A DNA stretch of 64,000 bases from Bacteroidaceae bacterium. Its GTDB lineage: Bacteria; Bacteroidota; Bacteroidia; Bacteroidales; Bacteroidaceae. The stretch lies in the NCBI GenBank assembly GCA_017551925.1, contig JAFZKA010000073.1, positions 43,102 through 107,101 on the forward strand, written 5' to 3'. The notes beneath the pieces are model-generated. The model was not told the DNA's origin. It worked only from the letters and a program-made list of their open reading frames with translations, and did not search any database. How positions within the stretch are numbered: the first letter of the stretch is position 1; each line of letters opens with the position of its first letter. The position numbers were made by a program, and so were the translations under genes. This document shows, one piece after another, positions 58,749 through 64,000 of the stretch.

Positions 58749-60728
58749 TTATTTGCCTCCGAACAGGCCGTAGGTGGTTCTTATTACGCGGAACTCGGTG
58801 CGGCGGTTAAGTTGATTGCATATCTCCTGCTGGTTTTCAGGAAGTGTCTTGATGAACTGTTCGGTGAGAACCGTGCCTTCATCAAGGAAATCAAACTCTT
58901 CGGCGTTTTTCTTATTGATTGTTTTGGGAGTGGTTTCGCCGTAACCACGTGCGGTAAGACGATCTTTGTTGATACCGTGGGTGATCAGGTATTCAACCAC
59001 ACTCTCTGCGCGTTGTTGTGACAGACGGCGGTTATAATCATCATCACCCTTATAATCACAGTGGGCACCTATCTCAATGGTTACACCGGCATTATCTGTA
59101 AGCAGTTGTACAAGTTCGCCAAGTGACTCTGCAGATTCGGAACGCAGGTTGGCACTGTTTGAATCAAAGAAAATGTTGTCTATAAGAACCGGTTTGGAGA
59201 TTGAAGAGAGCGGGAACTGCAACACATACTCGCGGTCCTGATTGGTGCTGTCGGCCGTTACCTCCTGCTTGTAGTTCATGAATCCTTTGGCGGTGCCTAA
59301 CAGCAGATAACTTACGCCGGGATTGATGCGCTGGGTAAATGATCCATCCTCCTTTACATTGAGTTTCAGGTTTGTGCCGTCATTGCCTATCAGATAGACC
59401 AGGGCATCGGGCAATTCATAACCGTCTTTTTCATATACCCAACCGGTAATCTTGTGAACGGTCTCGGGGAGTTCAAAGGTCCATATGTGGTCGCGACCGC
59501 GGCCGTCGCTACGGTTGCTTGAAAAGTATCCGCGAGTCAGGTCACCCTCAAATGTCATACCGAAATCATCGGCCTGAGAGTTCAGAGGTGCGCCCATGTT
59601 GGTGACTGTCCAGGTGGAATCACCGGTACTGACGGCGCAGAATATATCAAGGCCGCCCATTCCCGGGTGCCCGTTTGATGAGAAATACAACTCTCCGTTC
59701 TTGCGGAATGTGGGGAACATCTCATTGCCGGGGGTGTTGATATCGGGGCCAAGGTTCTCTGCACCTATAAGACGACCGTCAATAGGAACGCGCCAAAGGT
59801 CCATTCCACCGTAGCCGCCGTCCATGTCAGATACAAAATAGAGCCATTTACCATCGGGTGAAACTGCGGGGTGGGCATAGTTGTATATTGAGTCTCTGGA
59901 ACTGCCGAAAGCGCTGCCGGCAGACCAAGAGGCATCAGAACGTGATGACTTGTAAATGGCTGCGGGGCGTGGTTGCTGAGGGTCTGAGGCACAATAGGTG
60001 TAATACATTGCAGAGAAATCAGGGCTGAAAGAGCATGTGCCGTCCTCAAATACTGTATTTGGGCCGCCCTCAACTAATTCAGGTTTCTGCCAACGGCCCT
60101 TGTCATCCTTGCGGGAAACATATATATCGCAGTTCTTCATGCCGGTTATGCCGTTAATGTCATCACCGGTGGATTCTTTGCGGGATGATGTAAAGTAGAG
60201 AACATCATACTCCTGGCTTCCGAACGCTGGCGACCAGTCGCTGTAGCGTCCGTTCATTATGGGGTCTTTCTTTACGATGTAGCGGGTGGGGTTATCTTTC
60301 CACTCCTGTATCAGGTGGCATGATTCCAGACCGTTTTGGGCAAGTATGTCATCGGGATTGTGTTCCAATGCTATCAGGTAGTTTTTTTCAGCCTCTGAGG
60401 TCTTGCCGTCAATCCTGAGCATATCGGCAAAATATCGGTAAACGACTGAATCAGGGTAGTGGTAGCGTACGGCATTACGGTAGGCTGCTAATGCACGCGG
60501 CACATAGTTTATGCGGCGGTAGCAATCTGCAAGTTTGAATGCGGTAGCAGCACGCTGCTCCTTCTCTTTTGACGGTGTGCCGGAGTAGGCTTTCTTGTAA
60601 AATACGGCTGCGTCGGTGTATTCGCCTAAGGCATACTTCTGGTCACCTTTGCGCAAACTGACTTCAGCCCCGCAACTGCACAGCAGCCACAGGGCTGCCA
60701 TCATTACGTATGCAGCCGATCGTTTCAT
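58749..60728 (-). CDS. OmpA-family lipoprotein with TPR and PD40 repeats
   Basis: 659 residues. The lipobox lies in 'LWLLCSCGAEV'. Residues about 25-150 hold TPR repeats ('ALGEYTDAAVFYKKAYSG', 'VPRALAAYRNAVRYHYPDSVVYRYFADMLRI'). About 155-420 hold PD40 propeller repeats ('WSPAFGSQEYDVLYFTSSRKESTGDDINGI', 'AHPAVSPDGKWLYFVSDMDGGYGG'). A linker with a carboxypeptidase-regulatory-like domain follows, then the OmpA peptidoglycan-binding domain at about 530-655 ('FFDSNSANLRSESAESLGELVQLL ... YNRRLSQQRAESVVEYLITHGINKDRLTARGYGE'). This is a known Bacteroidetes layout for envelope-linked OmpA proteins, including type IX secretion proteins (PorE-like). Copy 3 of the dispersed element lies just upstream. 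Confidence 0.9.
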   Translation of the reverse strand: MKRSAAYVMMAALWLLCSCGAEVSLRKGDQKYALGEYTDAAVFYKKAYSGTPSKEKEQRAATAFKLADCYRRINYVPRALAAYRNAVRYHYPDSVVYRYFADMLRIDGKTSEAEKNYLIALEHNPDDILAQNGLESCHLIQEWKDNPTRYIVKKDPIMNGRYSDWSPAFGSQEYDVLYFTSSRKESTGDDINGITGMKNCDIYVSRKDDKGRWQKPELVEGGPNTVFEDGTCSFSPDFSAMYYTYCASDPQQPRPAAIYKSSRSDASWSAGSAFGSSRDSIYNYAHPAVSPDGKWLYFVSDMDGGYGGMDLWRVPIDGRLIGAENLGPDINTPGNEMFPTFRKNGELYFSSNGHPGMGGLDIFCAVSTGDSTWTVTNMGAPLNSQADDFGMTFEGDLTRGYFSSNRSDGRGRDHIWTFELPETVHKITGWVYEKDGYELPDALVYLIGNDGTNLKLNVKEDGSFTQRINPGVSYLLLGTAKGFMNYKQEVTADSTNQDREYVLQFPLSSISKPVLIDNIFFDSNSANLRSESAESLGELVQLLTDNAGVTIEIGAHCDYKGDDDYNRRLSQQRAESVVEYLITHGINKDRLTARGYGETTPKTINKKNAEEFDFLDEGTVLTEQFIKTLPENQQEICNQLNRRTEFRVIRTTYGLFGGK

Positions 60729-60772
60729 CTGCTATAATAACGTGAAAAGGGATTTGATATTGCAATTTGGGA

Positions 60773-61054
60773 AAACTTGAAGGGGCGTAATCTCAGAAAC
60801 TATGCTACGCCGGATATTTAGTTTGGGGAGCCAACGCTCCACGGCTACGCCAGACCTTTCCGGACCCTAAACGGCGAACTCCTCAGTCTTAGCCACCTAC
60901 GGTGTCTAACCTTCGTCAGACAGGCGCCGTTTTTAACGGGATCCTCCCAAGGTCTGGCGCTATACGCCGTGTTGCTGATGCTCCCCAAACTAAATATCCG
61001 GCTCCTGCAACTGGGAAATTTCCAACATTTCCGAGACTACACCCCTTCAAGTTT
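60773..61054 (+). repeat. Dispersed structured element, copy 3, with outer stem
   Basis: A non-coding element between two minus-strand genes. The inner 22-bp arms (60810-60831 beginning CCGGATATTT, and 60980-61001) are a perfect inverted repeat. The core (60832-60979) is nearly identical to copy 1. This copy also has a second, outer 27-bp stem, 60773-60799 with 61028-61054, matching at 24 of 27. All three mismatches are G-U pairs if the minus strand is the RNA. The conserved flank CTCCTGCAA follows the right inner arm. The helix TTAG..CTAA here replaces CTAG..CTAG of copy 1, a compensatory pair. Confidence 0.85.
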
Positions 61055-61083
61055 CGCTCACTTGGAGAGATTTGTGCAGATTG

Positions 61084-62232
61084 CTATTTCATTTTATATA
61101 AAACAAGAACGGGGTTGTTGAAGGCTTGGGCTTTCATTGTGTTCTCAAGCTGGGATGAGAACTCGCTGCGCTCATCGGCCCCTTCTTCAAAGAGCGTCTC
61201 AGGAAGGCCCTGGATAATGGTGACATAGGCGGCATTGGACATGGTGTTGGGAGTGATGCTCTTATTTGTGCCCTTTGCCTTGAAACCTGAATATTTTTCA
61301 ACGCCATCATTGCTGACACGGCAGTAGGTTGTTTTAGACCTTAACATGTTGTCGTACCAGAATGACACGTAATCGCTATTGACGACGGGAAAGCTCATTG
61401 ATGTGATAAGGCTCTCTCTCTTTTCAGTTAACACATCAATCAGTCTCATTACGATGTTATTACTGCTTTCTTCATTGATGGTGTCAAATTCGGCAGGTAT
61501 TCCGTAATCATCAAATTCACAGTGCAGAATTGTCTTCTCTTCCTGGTTTATATCGGCAGGAATCTCCAATATGGAGCAGACGCTTCCTGTCTCGGCCAGA
61601 TACCTGTAATCGGGGTTATAATATGACATGTCGGCACTCAAGAGCATGGAGAATCCGCTTATATCCTTATGTATCCGGCGTACCTGACCGGTGTTGGAGC
61701 TGACAAAACAGATTGCGGTCTTATCAACGTTACTTGGAACCATTCTGCACAGGAGCGTGGAGTCATCATGTTCTGCCATGCTCATTGCCACACCATCCAG
61801 GGAAACTGATCCCAGGTATTTCATATCGGGTACGGAATACTTGTGAATGGTAGTGAATGCATCGATTATGGATAAAACCTTATTGTTTGGTGAGTATATA
61901 TAATCTGTAATCAATGTATACTCGCCGTGGCCGCGTCCCCTTTTGTCGACTTTGGCAATCTGCTTTCCGTCCTCAAATACATAGATTATATCGCTTAATG
62001 AACGACATAAGGTTGTGGAACCGTAGCACTTTATGCTGCTGATACCGTCAAGGGGCTCGTCACTTATGAGAGGCACAATACGTATGTTGGTTGCCATATC
62101 CTCAAATGCAACTTCCTGGGCCTGATCGGCATCCTTTATGGAAACAAGGTCATCAAAGGAGGCTTTCTTCTTGCACTCTGTGAACAGCAGGAGTGCGGCT
62201 GCCATGCAAACAAATAGTCTGAGGTATTTCAT
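61084..62232 (-). CDS. 6-bladed beta-propeller lipoprotein
   Basis: 382 residues with a lipobox ('AALLLFTECKKK'). The sequence resembles the Bacteroidales BF3164/DUF4934-type 6-bladed propellers: 'NIRIVPLISDEPLDGISSIKCYGSTTLCRSLSDIIYVFEDGKQIAKVDKRGRGHGEYT' and 'SPNNKVLSIIDAFTTIHKYSVPDMKYLGSVSLDG'. It is the last gene of an operon with an ECF sigma factor and a membrane protein. The role may be sensing or surface display; the ligand is unknown. Confidence 0.78.
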   Translation of the reverse strand: MKYLRLFVCMAAALLLFTECKKKASFDDLVSIKDADQAQEVAFEDMATNIRIVPLISDEPLDGISSIKCYGSTTLCRSLSDIIYVFEDGKQIAKVDKRGRGHGEYTLITDYIYSPNNKVLSIIDAFTTIHKYSVPDMKYLGSVSLDGVAMSMAEHDDSTLLCRMVPSNVDKTAICFVSSNTGQVRRIHKDISGFSMLLSADMSYYNPDYRYLAETGSVCSILEIPADINQEEKTILHCEFDDYGIPAEFDTINEESSNNIVMRLIDVLTEKRESLITSMSFPVVNSDYVSFWYDNMLRSKTTYCRVSNDGVEKYSGFKAKGTNKSITPNTMSNAAYVTIIQGLPETLFEEGADERSEFSSQLENTMKAQAFNNPVLVLYKMK

Positions 62233-62239
62233 ATCTGTA

Positions 62240-63181
62240 TTATTTAATGTTCTTGTAAAATCCGGTGATTTTGCTCATAAAAAGTGTCAATATTCCGATG
62301 AACAGCGGTGATAATTCACCACTGTTAATGGTGTGATTAATGATGAAAGAATTTACGATAGGTATGGCGACCATCACCATGCCGACAGCAACTGTAATTG
62401 TAATGACCTTGGACATCTTTTGGCCCTCACCTTTTCTGTACTTGCCGAGGAACAGGGCGTTAACTATAAAAGCTATGGTGATTATAATGTAACCTGCTCT
62501 GGCAAGGAATTCCATGGGGCTTAATGTGCCACCTATAGCATTATAGATGATGCCTGCGGTAAATATGAGAGTTATTATGATCAGAATGCCGAGGAAGAAC
62601 CATGTCACTGCCTTTCTGAACTTTCCGGGCTCTTTGTACTCCGGTATAACAATCTCCCTGAAGTTAATCTTCCTGGTAAAGAATTTGGTTTTGGTACCTA
62701 TTGCAAGTAAGAAGAGTACCAGCATTGCTATGGAAGCGCCGATGCCAAGGAAAAAGTAGTTAAAGACAATCCAGAAGGCAAATCCCGCACATGATAAGGC
62801 AAAAGCGCTCTTGTTGTAGAAAAGTTCCTCTCTTAACAGCGTCCGGAGGTCAAGTTCGGAATGATCGGCACGGTTTATCCTGCGTATCAGTAAGATGTGC
62901 AGCAGAATGTCAATAGCCATATATATGCAAAGTATCCAAGTGCCGGTGGCTGTCATTTTGGGGCTAAATGCAAACGTGAGAATCAATATGGGTGTTAATG
63001 CATAGAGACTCCATGTGGTACTTAACTTGAACAATCTTGTAAAGATGCCTATGTTCTTGAGGGTGGCCTTACGGATCTGCTCGGGAGTTACTATCTCCTT
63101 GCCGTCCAGTTTCTCATCGATAAGCTGATAAGCCTGCTTCAGATCGTTGAGTTCATCGAGGTTGAAAGTATTGTCTGTCAT
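62240..63181 (-). CDS. Membrane protein of the ECF sigma operon, possible anti-sigma factor
   Basis: 313 residues. About 75 residues of cytoplasmic helical N terminus ('LNDLKQAYQLIDEKLDGKEIVTPEQIRKATLKNI') come before about eight predicted membrane segments ('LSTTWSLYALTPILILTFAF', 'WFFLGILIIITLIFTAGIIYNAIG' and others). The N-terminal region is the part that could bind a sigma factor, but no zinc-binding anti-sigma HxxxCxxC motif was seen. It sits 12 nt downstream of the sigma gene and 7 nt upstream of the propeller gene. Confidence 0.6.
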   Translation of the reverse strand: MTDNTFNLDELNDLKQAYQLIDEKLDGKEIVTPEQIRKATLKNIGIFTRLFKLSTTWSLYALTPILILTFAFSPKMTATGTWILCIYMAIDILLHILLIRRINRADHSELDLRTLLREELFYNKSAFALSCAGFAFWIVFNYFFLGIGASIAMLVLFLLAIGTKTKFFTRKINFREIVIPEYKEPGKFRKAVTWFFLGILIIITLIFTAGIIYNAIGGTLSPMEFLARAGYIIITIAFIVNALFLGKYRKGEGQKMSKVITITVAVGMVMVAIPIVNSFIINHTINSGELSPLFIGILTLFMSKITGFYKNIK

Positions 63182-63193
63182 AGGATAAACGGT

Positions 63194-63679
63194 TTAATTG
63201 TTAGACATTGATTTGAGTTGCTCCTTGATGCGGAAGAGCCTGCTTGTAACGGCCGATGCGGTCAGGCCTACAATGGCTGCAATCTCATCATAACTCATAC
63301 TCTCCAACCACAGAAGGATAATGGCGCGGTCAAAAACTTCAAGTTTGTTGATCCTGTCATACAGCATCTTGATCTGATGACTTGACTCATCATTTCCGGT
63401 GCTCAGGATGTCGTTTTCAATACCAAGCGGAACTGTTGGTACTTTCCGCTTCTCCCCTCGGCTCACGGCACAGCAGGTGTTAAGGCTTACGCGCCACAGC
63501 CAGGTCTTAACACTGCTTTCACCGCGGAACTTGGGGTACCCTTTCCAAAGATTTACCAACACTTCCTGGAAAAGGTCATCGACCTCGGCAGGATTGTCAG
63601 AGAAGAAATAGCACACCGTATATATTGTCTTGCGGTGCTCTCTGACCATTTTTGTGAATTCTAATTCTAAGTTATCCAT
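63194..63679 (-). CDS. ECF sigma-70 family RNA polymerase sigma factor
   Basis: 161 residues. Region 2 is 'AEVDDLFQEVLVNLWKGYPKFRGESSVKTWLWRVSLNTC', which binds the -10 and core enzyme. Region 4 is 'SYDEIAAIVGLTASAVTSRLFRIKEQLK', a helix-turn-helix for the -35. Length and spacing fit an ECF factor. First gene of a three-gene operon with a membrane protein and a propeller lipoprotein. The system looks like a membrane-signal-controlled sigma switch. Confidence 0.93.
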   Translation of the reverse strand: MDNLELEFTKMVREHRKTIYTVCYFFSDNPAEVDDLFQEVLVNLWKGYPKFRGESSVKTWLWRVSLNTCCAVSRGEKRKVPTVPLGIENDILSTGNDESSHQIKMLYDRINKLEVFDRAIILLWLESMSYDEIAAIVGLTASAVTSRLFRIKEQLKSMSNN

Positions 63680-63936
63680 CTGTTTTTTGGAGTTCGTTCA
63701 TACAATTAGTATCCGAACCCTAAGATTCCTTTCAAAGAAAATGAATTTTTTTTTGATAAAATGTTTTTTTTCTTTTTCTACGTTGTTTTGGGAAACATAA
63801 AGAGGTGTGGCCTCTGAAACTACGGCCCTACGGGCCTATCCCTCCCACGTCCTTCGGCCGCGGGCCCCTCCCGTTCACAAGGAGGCCACTGAAAAAGGTG
63901 TAATTTTTATAAGCCTTTGAGGATGGTTTATTTGAG
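63680..63936. repeat. GC-rich inverted-repeat element upstream of the sigma operon
   Basis: This intergenic stretch has no gene that I can support. A GC-rich block at about 63802-63889 contains GTGGCCTC (about 63807-63814) and GAGGCCAC (about 63882-63889) as an outer pair, plus inner hairpins such as GGCCC-TAC-GGGCC (63824-63836). The first 20 bases of the block partly resemble the outer left arm of copy 3 ('GAAACTA' and nearby). It may be a different dispersed element. No promoter with good consensus was found for the sigma gene. Confidence 0.45.
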
Positions 63937-63993
63937 CATCCCTCTGAGTTTATCGGTTTTCTATGTTATATCCGATTCTCAGAGGGATGTTTT
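63937..63993 (+). terminator. Hairpin with T tail near the window end
   Basis: CATCCCTCTGAG and CTCAGAGGGATG form a perfect 12-bp stem with a smaller inner ATCGG/CCGAT pair, followed by TTTT. On the plus strand it looks like a terminator, but no plus-strand gene lies upstream. A small RNA ending here, or an imperfect repeat, are other options. Confidence 0.45.
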
Positions 63994-64000
63994 ATTGAAA

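Noticed and set aside
60902..61228. 108-codon plus-strand reading frame across copy 3
   Set aside because: It runs from the repeat core into the 3' end of the minus-strand propeller gene, so it is a chance frame.

Overview
The window is a stretch of a Bacteroidales chromosome (Bacteroides/Prevotella-like; I cannot place it to genus). The evidence is consistent: TAnnTTTG-type -7 promoter boxes, A-rich leaders in place of strong Shine-Dalgarno sites, lipoproteins with short signal peptides, LysRS, SecA and Ung of Bacteroidetes type, an ExbB-membrane protein-ExbD-ExbD cluster, and a coaX to ppiD cluster with the layout I associate with this order. Almost all of the sequence is core genome. I saw no transposase, integrase, phage gene or CRISPR array.

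Layout. 1-3.5 kb (minus): a PD40 lipoprotein with a CxxCH motif and a DUF6057-like membrane protein. 3.6-7.3 kb: a GH2 beta-galactosidase with an HD-domain protein. 7.4-12 kb: lptD, asnA and ung. 12-17.6 kb: surface or outer-membrane proteins, tRNA-Arg(CCG), a GH97 glycosidase and a small lipoprotein. 18-24.3 kb: lysS-gpsA-pgi-HAD phosphatase, then slyD-aroC on the other strand. 24.3-27.1 kb (minus): a fused DUF4105/alkaline-phosphatase-like protein whose catalytic motifs look lost. 27.1-34.7 kb: an envelope cluster, coaX, FadL-like protein, TPR protein, lptC, CNNM/CorC protein and ppiD. 35-40.1 kb (minus): the branched-chain amino acid operon ilvD-ilvB-ilvN-ilvC. 40.5-51 kb: secA, a conserved hypothetical, a beta-barrel protein, then a TolC-adaptor-RND pump with a PII-like protein. 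51-53.2 kb (minus): lpxK-thiL. 53.4-56 kb: tRNA-Ser(GGA) and an ExbB/ExbD system. 56-57.3 kb (minus): thyA-folA. 57.4-58.7 kb: an RsmF-like rRNA methylase. 58.7-63.7 kb (minus): an OmpA-family lipoprotein, then an ECF sigma factor operon with a membrane protein and a 6-bladed propeller lipoprotein.

The most interesting signal is not a gene. A roughly 200-bp element occurs three times, always between genes, at about 17.72, 40.24 (inverted) and 60.81 kb. The core (about 145 bp) is well conserved. The 22-25 bp terminal arms differ in sequence from copy to copy, yet within every copy the left arm is perfectly complementary to the right arm. Inner helices also show compensatory base changes. That is the pattern of a conserved folded RNA or hairpin DNA, and the opposite of an ordinary MITE, whose ends would be conserved. 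Other structured non-coding stretches are a hairpin cluster next to tRNA-Arg (13.69-13.88 kb), an ordered set of inverted repeats at 34.73-34.91 kb, and a GC-rich element at 63.80-63.89 kb.
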